Shown: positions 24,152 to 35,613, counted from the stretch's first letter. The stretch is DNA of 64,000 nt from Rhizomys pruinosus (GCA_009823505.1 VZQC01006709.1:400522-464521), one strand, 5' to 3'. Numbers and translations: made by a program. The notes: generated by a model not told the origin, from the sequence alone.

Positions 24152-24244
24152 ACACTGCCCTGGCCACACTGCCCCAGATCAGGGCTCGCACCACCTACAC
24201 CCAGGCTCCAGGTCATTACTTGTGTGTTTCTAATTTTGTTTTGT

Positions 24245-24258
24245 GTGAGTGCGTGTGA

Positions 24259-24342
<84 letters not shown>
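24245..24342. repeat. (GT)n(GA)n compound microsatellite in BANF2 3' flank
   Basis: GT run then GA run starting about 95 bases after the BANF2 stop codon, possibly inside the 3' UTR. Confidence 0.95.
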
Positions 24343-24346
<4 letters not shown>

Positions 24347-24527
24347 AAGAATGCATGCACAGGTGTAGGCCAGAATTTGACATTGGATGTATCTTTCTCA
24401 GTAATTCTCCAGGAATTTTAGACAAGGACTCTCAGTGAATGTGAAGCTCACTTTTAGCAAAACTAGTTAGTTAGCTGGCTAGCAAGCCCTCCTGTCTCTA
24501 CCTTGCCTGCTGTGCTGCCACACCTAG

Positions 24528-24529
<2 letters not shown>

Positions 24530-24578
<49 letters not shown>
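24530..24578. repeat. (GT)n microsatellite
   Basis: About 24 GT units. Confidence 0.95.
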
Positions 24579-24579
<1 letters not shown>

Positions 24580-24682
24580 AATGTGGATGCTGGGAATCCA
24601 AATTCAGGTCCTAATGACTACACAGGAAATATTTACTTTATGGCACTATTTCTTCAATTTTCACCTCCTTTTAAAATTTTAT

Positions 24683-24852
24683 TTGTTTGTTTGTTTGTTT
24701 GTTTGTTTGTTTGTTTGTTTTTTGAGACAGGGTCTCCCTGTAGCCCCAGCTGGCCTGGAACTCTCTATGTACACCAGGCTGGCCTTGAACTCACAGAGCT
24801 CTGTCTCTGCCTCCCAAGTGTTGGGATTACAGCCATATCACCATGCCTGGCT
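24683..24852 (-). mobile_element. B1 SINE with (GTTT)n tail
   Basis: (GTTT)n at 24683-24720, then the antisense B1 body to 'ccatatcaccatgcctggct'. Confidence 0.92.
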
Positions 24853-24857
24853 TATTT

Positions 24858-25003
24858 TTGTGTTTTTTGAGGCAGACTCTCACTACGTAGCCCCAGCTGG
24901 CCTGGAACTCACTATGCAGACCAGGCTGGCCTCCATCTCACAGTGATCTAGCTGCATCTGCCTCCCAGGCTGGGATTAAAAATGTGCACTACCGCTAGGC
25001 ATG
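24858..25003 (-). mobile_element. B1 SINE, older
   Basis: Second antisense B1; its head was later hit by a sense B1 at 25004. Confidence 0.85.
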
Positions 25004-25150
25004 GTGGCACACACCTATTATCCCAGCACTCGGGAGGCAGAGGCAGACTGATCTCTGTGAGTTCAAGGCCAGCTTGGTCTACATTAGTGAGTTCCAGGAC
25101 AGCTGGGGCTACAGGGAGACCCTGTCTCAAAAAGACCAAAAATAAAAAAT
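25004..25150 (+). mobile_element. B1 SINE
   Basis: Sense B1 from 'taggcatggtggcacacacc' to 'ccctgtctcaaaaagacc'. Confidence 0.92.
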
Positions 25151-25157
25151 GTGTATT

Positions 25158-25378
25158 GGGGCTGGAGAGATGGCCTAGTGGTTAAGAGCTCGACTGCTCT
25201 TGCAGAGGACCCAAGTTCGATCCCCAGCCACCCACATGGAGGCTGAGAACCATCTGTAACTCCAGTTCCAGGGGAATCTGAGACCCTATTCTGAACTCCT
25301 CAGCATTGCACGACACGGGTGAACAAACCTACATGCAGACAGTACATTCATACACATACAAAAATAAATTTTAAAAAA
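25158..25378 (+). mobile_element. B2 SINE
   Basis: Sense B2 directly after the B1; aaaaaatgtgta occurs on both sides. Confidence 0.92.
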
Positions 25379-25399
25379 TGTGTACTATCATACCAGAAA

Positions 25400-25522
25400 A
25401 ATTTTTATTTTGCAAAGTCTCACTCTGTATCTCAGGCTTGTATGGAACTCACAATGTAGTCCAGGCAAACTCATAATAATCCTCTTGTCTCTGCCTCCCA
25501 GGAGTTATGATTATAGGCGGCC
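25400..25522 (-). mobile_element. old B1/PB1 fragment
   Basis: 'tctcactctgtatctcaggc' to 'ctgcctcccaggagttatga'. Confidence 0.55.
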
Positions 25523-25828
25523 TTTTCTAACTTTAATGATATATAAGCATCCTAAGAAGGAATCTGAATATAATAAAACAGGAAAACCAAGAGAAAGCCC
25601 CTCACAACCTACCACCTAGAAACTTCCATCACTCACTTTAGATGAGCACCATCCAAATCCCTCTGTGAACTTTCCAGACTAAACACACAGCATCTTAAAA
25701 ACAGGAATTAAAATTCAAGCAGAGCCTTGGCTATCTACTCCTACATAAAGAATTACTCCATAGACAACAGAAAAGCATGACTACTACAGGAGATCATCCC
25801 TAATCTGAGAGAATCCAAAATGAGCCCA

Positions 25829-26000
25829 GCAAGACGGCTCAGTGGGTGAAGTGTTGTGAAGCTTGCTGTGCCTGAGTTTGACCCCTGGAACCCACATTAA
25901 GGTGTAAAGAGAGATCCAACTCCTGAAAGTTGTCCTCTGACACCTACACACACAGCATGCCTTGCATGTGGTCTCACCAAATAAGAATTAAATATCTGAA
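25829..26000 (+). mobile_element. B3A-type SINE
   Basis: 'cagcaagacggctcagtggg', then 'gttgtcctctgacacctaca' and a terminal 'aataagaattaaat'. Confidence 0.75.
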
Positions 26001-26094
26001 ATGCTTCAAGTTTGAATTTGTCATTTTGGAGTGTTTCAGATTTGGGATTTTTGGATTAGAAATGCTGAACTGGTAGTCTTTGCGAATGGTTTTT

Positions 26095-26097
<3 letters not shown>

Positions 26098-26150
<53 letters not shown>

Positions 26151-26285
26151 CAAGACAGGGTCTCCCTGTAGCACCAGCTGTCCTGTAATTCACTTTGTAG
26201 ACCAAGCTGGCCTTGAACTCACAAAGATCCACCTGCCTCTGCCTCCCAAGTGCTAGGATTAAAGGCGTGCGCCACCACGCCTGGC
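26098..26285 (-). mobile_element. B1 SINE with (GT)n tail
   Basis: (GT)n at 26098-26145, then antisense B1 to 'gcgccaccacgcctggc'. Confidence 0.93.
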
Positions 26286-26517
26286 TCATGAATGTTTTTA
26301 ATCTGAAGAACTCCAAAATTTGGAAACACCTGTTTCCAGTTTGTGCTTCTCAGCCTCTGAAGGTCTTTCCAGCTGACTGGTTCTGTCTCAGGGTCTCATG
26401 AGGTCATGGCTGGGCTGCAGCTTGCTGAAGGCTGGATGAGGGTGGGATATCCACTTCCAAAGGGACTCCTTCATATGGCCCCTTCATTGGCTGAAGACCT
26501 CAGTTCCTCACTATAGC

Positions 26518-26520
<3 letters not shown>

Positions 26521-26581
<61 letters not shown>

Positions 26582-26582
26582 N
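26521..26582. repeat. (GA)n microsatellite ending in an ambiguous base
   Basis: About 30 GA units; position 26582 is the only N in the window, so the array length or junction may be unresolved. Confidence 0.95.
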
Positions 26583-26606
26583 ACAGCAATGGAAGACACA
26601 TAGGAT

Positions 26607-26742
26607 TTACCCTGGAACTAGAGTCCTCTGTGAATTGGAGTTTACAGACGGTTCTCTAGCCGCCATGTGGGTGCTGGGGATCGACCCCGAGTCCTGCAGA
26701 AGCCGTCAGTGCTCTTAATCGCTAGGCTATCTCTCCAGCCCC
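26607..26742 (-). mobile_element. truncated B2 SINE next to the ambiguous base
   Basis: Antisense B2 lacking its 3' half and tail, which would be expected where the GA array and N now are. Confidence 0.85.
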
Positions 26743-27055
26743 GCAAATGGACACTTTGGACAAGTGGTGATCAGCCCTACTGAGGAGCTGGGGATGCCTG
26801 TAGATGTCCCATCCTGAGGACAAGGATATATTCTACCCACTGGTTTTATCCAGCAGGGGGTTTTCTGGGTATTGACTCCCTGGCACCTTCTCCTCCTCTG
26901 TGTGGATTGCTTTCACTCCTGTAAGCTCCTTGGCAGGAGGCATTGTGCTTACTGAGAGGCTTCTAGCCTTTACTGGAACAGTGACTGCCCACTAAAAAGG
27001 CACCAACAACACTGAGTAAAATCTCTTTGAGTTTAAAAAGCCTGTATAAATGATT
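26743..27055. other. unique stretch, nothing recognised
   Basis: No repeat core or exon signature seen. Confidence 0.4.
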
Positions 27056-27350
27056 AGCATCAGATGAATTATGCTAAATTAAAAAACCAAGCTCAAAAGG
27101 CTACATACTGTGTTATTCCATTTATATGGATTTCTAGAAAAGTCAAAACTATAAGGGCAGAAAATAGTGTTGCAGCTGCCTGGAGTTGGAGATGGAGGAG
27201 AGGAAGGCTACAGGGAGGCAGTAGGGGACCTAAAGTCAAGACTTATTGTGTGGAATTGTACCTCAAAATCCCAAAAGTAATGGCCTTACATGTCTGCATT
27301 ATTTGCAAAACACTTAGTGACTTGGTTCTAAAAACTAGAATATAGAATTG
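27056..27350 (+). mobile_element. ancient L1 3' fragment
   Basis: 'ctacatactgtgttattcca', 'ttatatggatttctagaaaa' and 'gttgcagctgcctggagttg' are the common mammalian L1 3' UTR blocks. Confidence 0.7.
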
Positions 27351-27497
27351 GGCAGAAAGGATGATGCATGAGGTCCGTAGATCTTTTTCTTTTTTTTTTT
27401 TCTCTTTTCTTTTTGTTTTCCTTTTTTTTTTTAAAAAAAATCTTAAATTTATGAAAATTCTCTCTTTCTCCTCTCTCCTCTCTCTCTCTCTCTCTCT

Positions 27498-27894
27498 GCT
27501 GTGACAAAACACTCTGACCAACACCCGACACCAACTTGGGGAGGAAAGGGTTTATTCAGCTTACATCTCCTGGGACACAGTTCATCACTTACGGAGCCCA
27601 AGTCAGGAACTCAGGGCAGGAACCTGGAGGCAGAAGCTGAAGCACAGGCCATGGAGGAATGCTGTTTACTGGCTTGCTCCCCTGGCTCATGCCCCAGCCT
27701 GCCTTCATATACAGTACACAACAACTTGCCCAGGGTGGCACTACTCATTGTGGGCTGGGCCCTCCCACATTGCCTGACAATCAAGACAGTACTCCACAGA
27801 CGTGGCCACAGGCCAATCCAATGGAGCCAATTCCCCAATTGAGGCTCCCTCAACCCAGGTGTGTCAAGTTGACACTAAAGCTATCCAGCACACA
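27498..27894 (-). mobile_element. solo LTR, rodent ERVL-type, antisense
   Basis: 'gctgtgacaaaacactctga', 'gggcaggaacctggaggcag' and the end 'gacactaaagctatccagca'. Close relative of the copy at 53464-53872. Confidence 0.8.
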
Positions 27895-28010
27895 GGGGAA
27901 TCCGAGACCCTCTTCTGACTTCCTCGGCATTGCACAACACAGGTGCACAAACCTACATGCAGACAGTACATTCATACACATACAAAAATAAAAAAATTTT
28001 TTTAAAAGTT
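27895..28010 (+). mobile_element. 5'-truncated B2 SINE
   Basis: Starts at 'ggggaatccgagaccctc' and keeps the 3' part and A-rich tail; it directly abuts the LTR end. Confidence 0.85.
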
Positions 28011-28119
28011 TAGTAAAAAACAAAGTGTCCATTTGCTCTTTAACACTCCTATATCCACACCCTTCTCTTCCCGTCTGGTTTTTCACACCCCTGCCTGTGT
28101 TTCTTAGGATCCCTCCTAT

Positions 28120-28493
28120 CTTGCTTTCCTTTCCTGACACTGTGATAAAGTAGTCTGACAAAAGCAACTTAAGGGAGAAGAGGGTTATTTTGGCTCACAG
28201 GTCAAGAGTACAGTCCATCATGACAGGGTAGTCATAGCCACAGGAGATCTAGGGAATTGGTCACAGTGCATCCACAATGAGAGGGTAGAGGTGCACGCTG
28301 TGGCCCAGCTCCCTTTCTCCACTTACACAGTCTGGGATCCCAGCTAGGGAATGCTGCCACCCACAGCGGCTGGGTCTTCGCTCCTCATTTATCAAAATGG
28401 AAATAAATAATCCCTCACAGGCATGCCTAGGAACCCATCTCCCAGGGGAGTCCAGGTTCTGTCAAGTTGACAGTTAACACTGACCATCACATA
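28120..28493 (-). mobile_element. ERVL-type LTR, antisense
   Basis: 'gacaaaagcaacttaaggga', 'cacaggcatgcctaggaacc' and 'tgtcaagttgacagttaaca'. Same family as 57960-58312. Confidence 0.7.
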
Positions 28494-28575
28494 CCCCTCT
28501 CACACCTCAAATTCAGATTTAATGCTTGAGTCTGCTGGAAAAATTCAACTAAGACAAGAGTGTTGGGATTTAGGT

Positions 28576-28752
28576 GTTTTGTTTTGTTTTGTTTTGTTTT
28601 GGGGGAGGCTTTTCAAGACAGGGTCTCCCTTTAAGTCCCAGCTGGCCTAGAGCTCACTCTGTAGACCAGGCTGGCCTTGAACTCACAGAGATCTGCCTGC
28701 CTCTGCCTCCTGAGTGCTAGGATTAAAGGTGTGTGCCACCACTCCCAGCAAG
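28576..28752 (-). mobile_element. B1 SINE with (GTTTT)n tail
   Basis: Antisense B1; the pentanucleotide tail is at 28576-28600. Confidence 0.92.
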
Positions 28753-28972
28753 GGATTTAGTTTTATTTGAATAGGATGAGGGAAAGTGGAATCAAAAATG
28801 ACTAAGTTTTGCTGAAATCCTTTCATCATTTGCTATAGCGATTCATTTCTAAATCAGTCTTCTAGTCATGGGGGTGGAGTTCAAAGTTTTTCCCTAGCAT
28901 CCATGAGAACTTGGTTTGAGCCCCAGCACTACAGAGACAAGAAAATTGACTTCAATTAAAAGTTAAAAGTAT

Positions 28973-29224
28973 GGGGGTGGAGAGATGGCCTAGTGGTTGA
29001 GAGCACCGACCGCTCTTGCAGAGGACCCGGGTTCGATCCCCAGCACCCACATGGCGGCCGAGAACCATCTGAGACTCCAGTTTCAGGAGAGCTCCAGTTC
29101 CGGGGGAATCCAACACCCTCTTCTGACCTCTGCGGCATTGCACGACACGGGTGCACAAACTTGCATGCAGACAGTACATTCATACACATACAGAAAGAAA
29201 TAAAATTAAAAAAAAAATAAAAAA
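28973..29224 (+). mobile_element. B2 SINE, young
   Basis: Full-length with duplication; flanked by aaaagtatgggg on both sides. Confidence 0.93.
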
Positions 29225-29228
29225 GTAT

Positions 29229-29430
29229 GGGGCTGGAGAGATGGGTCAGCAGTTAAGAGTACCAACTGCTCTTGCAGAGGACACAGATTCAATTCCCAGC
29301 ACCACATGGTGGATAACAACTGTCCCTAACCCCAGTTCCAGAGGATCCAACAGGCATTGCACAACATGTATGCCCTTAACACACATGCAGGCAATATACT
29401 CATATACACAAAATAAAAATAATAAATAAA
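29229..29430 (+). mobile_element. B2 SINE, older subfamily
   Basis: Head 'ggctggagagatgggtcagc' immediately after the previous B2. Confidence 0.9.
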
Positions 29431-29724
29431 ATATTTGACAAAGTTAAAAATATAACAAAGGAGGGGGGATAGTTAGAGTATCCTTGGGTTCATTCCTGCT
29501 ACAAAAGTGAAAAGAACTGTGTATTTATATTTCTTCCTCAATTTACATTTTCATTGGTTTTATTGATATTTCCAATTTGTTCAAGGTTTACAACATTTAC
29601 ATTCTTTCCTTAAGTATAATCCCTGTGGTATATCAAAGCTTATCATCAATTCTTGTTAGTGTCAATATTTTCAAGGTTATAACCTTGCCATTCTTAAATT
29701 CTTTGATACTTCTCTTCAAGTTGT

Positions 29725-30080
29725 ATCAGTCAGTATAGACAGGATACAGTGCTAGAAGAACCTCAAAAATCTCAGTGATTTAGTCAACAAAGGCTGGCTT
29801 CTCTCTGATGCTACATGTCCAGCACATACCTTAAGGAGAGCTGCCCCCTCCGCATCACTCTGAGACTTAGATGGTTAGAGATTGTGTCTCCATCACAATC
29901 ACAACAGCTGGGAGGAGCCAACATAAACTGTGGGCTCTCTCTCAAAGCTTCTCCCTAGAACATTCTACTGCATTCATATCTCATTGGCCAAAGCAAGTCA
30001 CATGTCCACACCTAACTTTAAGGAGGTAAGATCTCTCCCAAATTCAGAAGAAATGCAGAAACTTAATGGTAGCACTAATC
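29725..30080 (-). mobile_element. possible ancient interspersed repeat
   Basis: 'cattggccaaagcaagtcac' followed by 'atgtccacacctaactttaa' is a pattern common to an old mammalian repeat family that I cannot name. Confidence 0.4.
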
Positions 30081-30739
30081 AAGATCGATGTCACCAGTTA
30101 AGATCTGTACGTGTTTCCCTGACTGCCTGACAGATGTTACAGTTCCTGAAGTCCTAACCTGTTGAGACAGGTCAAGTGGAGTCTGTTCATTCCAGCCCTT
30201 CCTCCCTTGTTTTCCTCAAGGAGAATGTAGCTGTTAAGCAGCTCTGCCTCCTGAGAATTCTGGTTCTGACGACAGTTTTCCTTTGCTCCCTCTTCGTGGT
30301 CCACCCTTGGATTGATTCTCCACTGATAGTCATGGTATATAGATGTCATTTGTTTGGAAGACCAAAACTGGTTGGCTCCAAATGGAAATGTACCTTCGTC
30401 TCCGTCTATTTCCCCTTCCTCCAACATTGCTGAAATTCATTCCTTGGGCCAGCCATGTCTAGACACATAGAGGGGTGTTAGGAGTCTGAGGTATGACTGT
30501 AGAATAAAGGGCCTTCACAGAGGGACCTGGTGCAGATACTGAGGACAAGAGCAGCTCTTCCCTGTGCAGTATAATTTGTAAGTCACCAGGGACCAGCACT
30601 GTCCCCAAAACCTTCCCCGAGACTAAGAACTTCCTGTCACTCATTACTTTGTACTGGTTTTTGTCTTCTGTAGATAATATTAATGGTCTCAATTCCTCGA
30701 TAAAATTACTGGCCTCTACTCTTCTGTTAAAATTTTCTA

Positions 30740-31170
30740 CCTTTTTCCTGTGAGTTTGCAGTCTCTTCTTCCAGAAGCGGAAAGCAATTTCTGTCCTTTC
30801 ATTTAGGCCTGACCCTGTGACTTGCCCTGGCCAGGCATGTGACCTGGCATAACACCACACCCATCCCGGGGATTCTGTCACATTGCTGTCCACTCACTTG
30901 TGCCTCTGCTGACAGCCAGAGAAGAGCCATGGCCTTGGATAACTGCTTCCCCCAACAGCCAGGGACCAAGAAGAAATCCCAGATGGGACTGACCTTAGCC
31001 TAACCAGCAAGGGCTGAAGGCCAGGCAGGCCTGCAGCAGCGGCCCAGCCAGCCCTGCGTGGCCAGGTCAACCCTCTGCCAACTTACAGATGTTACAAGAA
31101 TAAAGGCTCACGATTTAAAGCTACTGGGATTTAGGGCAGTTTGCTCTGCAGCAACATCTGATTGACATCT
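30740..31170 (+). mobile_element. MLT/MaLR-like LTR
   Basis: 'gtgacttgccctggccaggc' and the end 'taaagctactgggatttagg...gcagcaacatctgattgaca' match the MLT1-type 3' end. Confidence 0.6.
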
Positions 31171-31244
31171 TCCCTCTAGTCCCGAATGACCAACCCTCCG
31201 CTGCCAAAGTCCAAACACACATTTATCAGGAGAAGAGCAGGTGA

Positions 31245-31465
31245 AAGAGCATTTTCTTTGGTGCCATCCACATATGGGTTTGAGTTCTGCTTCTGCAGAT
31301 CACCACCTCATCCTGGGTGAGCTGCTTAACCTTACTTACTTATACTAATTAACCTCAGTTTCTTCATCCATAAAACTAAAGTAAGAAAGTAATGTTAACA
31401 TCACTGCTTTGCAAAGTGAATCAGTGTAAATAGTGTATGTGAATTACTTGATGCAGTAGGATGTA
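31245..31465 (+). mobile_element. MIR
   Basis: Classic order: 'ttgagttctgcttctgcaga', 'gagctgcttaaccttactta' and 'cctcagtttcttcatccata'. Confidence 0.85.
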
Positions 31466-31736
31466 ACAAAGACATTGTCTCTGATCTCCTTGGAGCTCTG
31501 TCCTCTTAATGGCTGGGTATTTTCATGACTCTTAGGAGAGAATTTATAGCTGTGAGTTAGTAGAGAGCCCAGGCAGCAGCTTGTTTGATCCAGCCCTGTC
31601 TAGCCTAGCCTACAAGCACTGGACATCATATGACTCTAAGGGCCTGCATACTCTCAGTGGGTAGAGAAAAAAGGACAGTGGGTAAACACCAAATGTACTC
31701 AGATTTGACTGTGACCTTTTGGTCACATTAGCCTCT

Positions 31737-32092
31737 GTATTAGTCACTTTTCTGTTGCTGTGATAAAACACCATGACCAAAGGAACTTATAAAAGGAAGA
31801 GTTTATTTGAGCTTACGATTGACGGTTCCAGGGAATTAGAGTTCATTGTGGCGGGAGGCATGGTTGCTGGAGCTGGAGCAGCAAGCCGAGGGTCACATCT
31901 CACAATGAGCACAGGAAGCAGAGAGAGTGACTGGAGACAACAAGGCTTGTTAAACTCACTAAGCCTGCCCCCAGTGACATACTTCCTCTAGCACGGCCAC
32001 ACCTTCTAAGACCTCCAAAAACAGTGCCACCAACTGGAGACAAAATGTCTGAATACTTAAAGCCTATGGGGGATACTCATTCAAACCACCAC
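31737..32092 (-). mobile_element. rodent MaLR/ERVL-type LTR, antisense
   Basis: 'attagtcacttttctgttgc', 'gcctgcccccagtgacatac' and 'gatactcattcaaaccacca', a very common rodent LTR pattern. Confidence 0.75.
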
Positions 32093-32095
32093 AGC

Positions 32096-33655
32096 CTCCA
32101 TCCCCAAAAACATTTTAAAGGACACTCAAGAAGTGGCTTGCCTGCAGGTCCTTGTCCCTGCCAATGGCATCTCTTCCTCTGGGTAGGGCGGTGGTTCGGG
32201 ATTTAGTAAAGAACTGACACACCGAGAACTTTGAAGCATTGTGGGTTTGACCTGTACCTGAAGCAGTAGTGAGAGGTAGCAGTATTTGTGAGGTAGAGAG
32301 GTTGGACCCTCCCCTTGGCCCTGGATCTGAAATGTGGGTTTGTCCATAAGTCAACAATTCCAATTAGAATTTATCAAGTGTCTAAGGTTAAAAGCAAGGT
32401 TAGGTGCAGTGGGCGAAGCCTGGCAAAGAAGTCAGAGTTTCTGGCTTCCTGGAACTGCACGATGACGAGGGATGAATGGATAGAGGTGAGAAACCCTGCA
32501 GGCATGTTGAAAGGCATATCTTTTTAGTTTGAATCCCCTACCCTAAGAGTGGATCCTAAGACAAGAGTCCCATGGAAGGGCTTTGTTGGTGTATGGGAAG
32601 GAGTACCCCAGGAAGTACAGTTCAGAGAGGGAACACAAGCAGAAGGAAAAGAGGGCTGTAGATTAGGAACCTGGCACGATCACTGCAGGCAATAAAGGCT
32701 TAGTACTGCAGGGCAACTCTGGTGGCCAGTAGCGAGCCAGCAAGTAACCTAGGGCATCCGCACACTACTTGTCAGCCATTGGTGGATGGCTGCTCCCAGG
32801 AACTGAGCCTCTTCTGTGGGGAAAGCACTTCTCGCTATAAAGCCAAGATAATGCCAGGGTTGTCTGCTGGACAGTGGTCAGCCACTGCCAAGAAATTAGG
32901 GGTAAGGGACATGACAGACACCAGCAGCCCCTACTTCAGGTGAGCTGTGAGCACAATGGGGCTGGACTTTGAACACAGAATCCATCCCTTGTCCTAGGTC
33001 ATAAGATCTTTGTAAAGTCATCTCTGGTTCTGATTGTGTCTATTCATAAGCTAGGAAAATGGAGGACACTCATGGGACCTGGTCAAAGCTTCATTCACAG
33101 TAGCTCTGGAGTCACCAAAGCAGAGAGAAAACTAGAAACAGATCATATAGGGACTGGTCATTTATTGATAGGACTTTGGCTTTTGTGTCTTAGAAGGACC
33201 ACTCTGTGCTATTGTCAGTCTGCAGGGGTAAGGGTAAGAGAGATCTGTTAGAAGGAGATGGCAGTGACCCAGAGACAGATGATGCTGGGAGACCAGGATG
33301 GAGCAACAGGCTGGTGAAAAACAAGCTTCTGGATCTAAGCTGAAGGACCTGGAGTACATGGAGAATAACAGGCATTGCAAGGCATCCCTGGCATTGGATC
33401 TTCAAGTAACAGGCATGAACCTAGGCACAGCAGGAGGGACTGGCCTAGGCTTGCAGAACACCATGGTGGACCAGCAGAGAGGAGGTAGAGCTGGTGGTCT
33501 GAACACAGGACTGTGGTGAGGATCAGAGGATTTCTCGTCTGATGGTATCTGTTTTCTCAATACAATGAGGATGAAACGGGATAAAAATAGTGAAAGCTGG
33601 CTGTGGAGGACAGCGAGTGAAGGGTGTTAGGGAAATATTCATTAGAACCAGTAAT
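32096..33655. other. largely unique 1.5-kb stretch
   Basis: Only weak MIR resemblance at about 32995-33090 (tctattcataagctaggaaa). Several ORFs of 60-80 codons on both strands share no recognisable family. Confidence 0.4.
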
Positions 33656-33657
33656 AT

Positions 33658-33658
33658 A

Positions 33659-33707
<49 letters not shown>

Positions 33708-33753
33708 GAGAAAGGGAAAGGAAAGGAAGGAAGGAAGGAAGGAAGGAAGAAAA

Positions 33754-33817
<64 letters not shown>

Positions 33818-33850
33818 GAGAAAGGGAAAGGAAAGGAAGGAAGGAAGGAA

Positions 33851-33908
<58 letters not shown>

Positions 33909-33940
33909 AGAAAGAAAAAAGAAAGAAAGGAAAAGAAAGA
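33658..33940. repeat. (GAAA)n/(GGAA)n polypurine tract
   Basis: About 280 bases of purines with almost no interruption, made of two internally duplicated GAAA-GGAA blocks. Confidence 0.97.
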
Positions 33941-33964
33941 TTTGTTTGTTTTGTTTTGTTTTTG

Positions 33965-34202
33965 TTGGTTCTTATTTATTTATTTATGTGTATGAATGTA
34001 CTGTCTGCATGTAGGTCTGTGCGCCCATGTCGTGCAATGCTGTGGAGGTCAGAAGAGGGTCTCGGATTCCCCTGGAACTGGAGTTCTCCTGGAATTGGAG
34101 TTACAGACAGTTCTCAGCTGCCATATGGGTGCTGGGGATGGAACCCAGGTCCTCTGCAAGAGCAGTCGGTGCTCTTAATCACTAGGCCATCTCTCCAGCC
34201 CC
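33965..34202 (-). mobile_element. B2 SINE
   Basis: Young antisense copy inserted in a gttttgtttt context seen on both sides. Confidence 0.92.
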
Positions 34203-34205
34203 CGT

Positions 34206-34322
34206 TTTGTTTTAAGACAGGATCTCACTCCAGCCCCAGATGGCCTGGAAGTCACTATATAGACCAGGCTGGTCTCACAGAGATTTTCCTGCCGCTGTCT
34301 CCCAAGTGTTGGGATTAAAGAC
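34206..34322 (-). mobile_element. B1 SINE, partial
   Basis: Ends within 'gttgggattaaagacttga' and runs into a GATA array. Confidence 0.85.
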
Positions 34323-34396
34323 TTGATAGATAGATGATAGATTGGGTGGAGTGAGTAGTTACATGGGTGGGGAGATGGATAGGCAGATAGATAGAT

Positions 34397-34439
<43 letters not shown>

Positions 34440-34456
34440 GATAGATAATAGATAGA
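34323..34456. repeat. (GATA)n microsatellite
   Basis: Interrupted GATA/GATG units, longest pure run at about 34399-34437. Confidence 0.95.
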
Positions 34457-35208
34457 ACAACTGATTGATGATACATGCACAGAAAAATGGGGAAGACACT
34501 CCCTGTTGTCAACAGCAGTTGTCTTTTGGGAAGATTTTTAAAAGATGCTTTTACTGTCCATGAAACATTCTGTTGCTTGGACATTTTTGCAGTGTTACTT
34601 GTATAAATCAGAAAAAAACAATAGAAGACACATTTTGAAAAACAAAGCATCAGGGTTCTAGAGCCGGGAAGAACGGAGCGGAGTCTAGGTGTTCTGAGGT
34701 GCAGCGTGTCGTCACTCCAGCCACGAGCTCTGGCGAAGCAGAGCTGAGCTTCCTCTGGCAGTTCCCAGGCTAGAGCTTTGGGCGGGGGGGTCTCTTTTCT
34801 TATCCCCTCGGTTTCCAGTTCTTTTTATTTCCCAAGGCTGACGTCCCTTGGGAGAAATGGAAGAGGGTGGTGGTCAAGAGCATTTCCTTCTCTCCCATTT
34901 CCACCGAGACTCATAGCTTTGCATCTATTTTCCCCTCTGGCTGAGTGTGGCTTATTTTCAGGACAACTTTACTGCACTGACTATGCTGCTGTATTGCTGG
35001 GCCTGGCTCAGAGCCTGGATTGGCTTGGAGCAGACTGAGGGCCACTGTGGGCAGAGGTTTAGAAGCCTAGGTATTATCACTCGACAGAGCCAGGGCCATG
35101 AGACAAGTCACATCTTATGTCTGCATTTTTGTTTTCTGGGCTATGAAGTGAAGAAAATATCTGATTTTCTTATCTCCTAGCTTGGTTTTGTAGACAGTTC
35201 CAAAAATA
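34457..35208. other. unique stretch with CpG-containing core
   Basis: 34660-34860 carries several CpGs, a G-rich box (gggcgggggg) and a CRE-like tgacgtcc; otherwise no repeat or exon. Confidence 0.45.
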
Positions 35209-35223
35209 GACATAAAGCATTTT

Positions 35224-35598
35224 TATTTTTTTGAGACAGGGTCTCCCTGTAGCTCTGGCTGTCCTGGAACTCACTCTGTAGACCAGGCTGGCCTCGAACT
35301 CACAGAGATGCGCGTGCCTCTGCCTCCCAAGTGCTAGGATTAAAGGCATGCGCCACCATGCCCGGCATTTATTTATTTCTGTATGTGTATCAATGTACTG
35401 TCTGCATGCAAGTTTGTGCACCCGTGTCGTGCAATGCTGTGGAGGTCAGAAGAGGGTGTCGGATTCCCCTGGAACTGGAGTTCTCCTGGAATTGGAGTTT
35501 CAGACGGCTCTCGGCCGCCATGTGGGTGCTGGGGATTGAACCCGGGTCCTCTGTAAGAGAGGTCGGCGCTCTTAACCGCTAGGCCATCTCTCCAGCCC
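35224..35598 (-). mobile_element. B2-B1 chimeric SINE
   Basis: Read on the - strand: complete B2 (35366-35598) joined by its A-rich tail to a complete B1 (35224-35365). One TSD, gacataaagcatttt, brackets the pair (35209-35223 and 35599-35613); there is none between them. Confidence 0.85.
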
Positions 35599-35613
35599 GA
35601 CATAAAGCATTTT

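Noticed and set aside
33590..34318. 242-codon ORF rich in KERKKERKK
   Set aside because: Translation of the GAAA/GGAA microsatellite and then an inverted B2 and B1.
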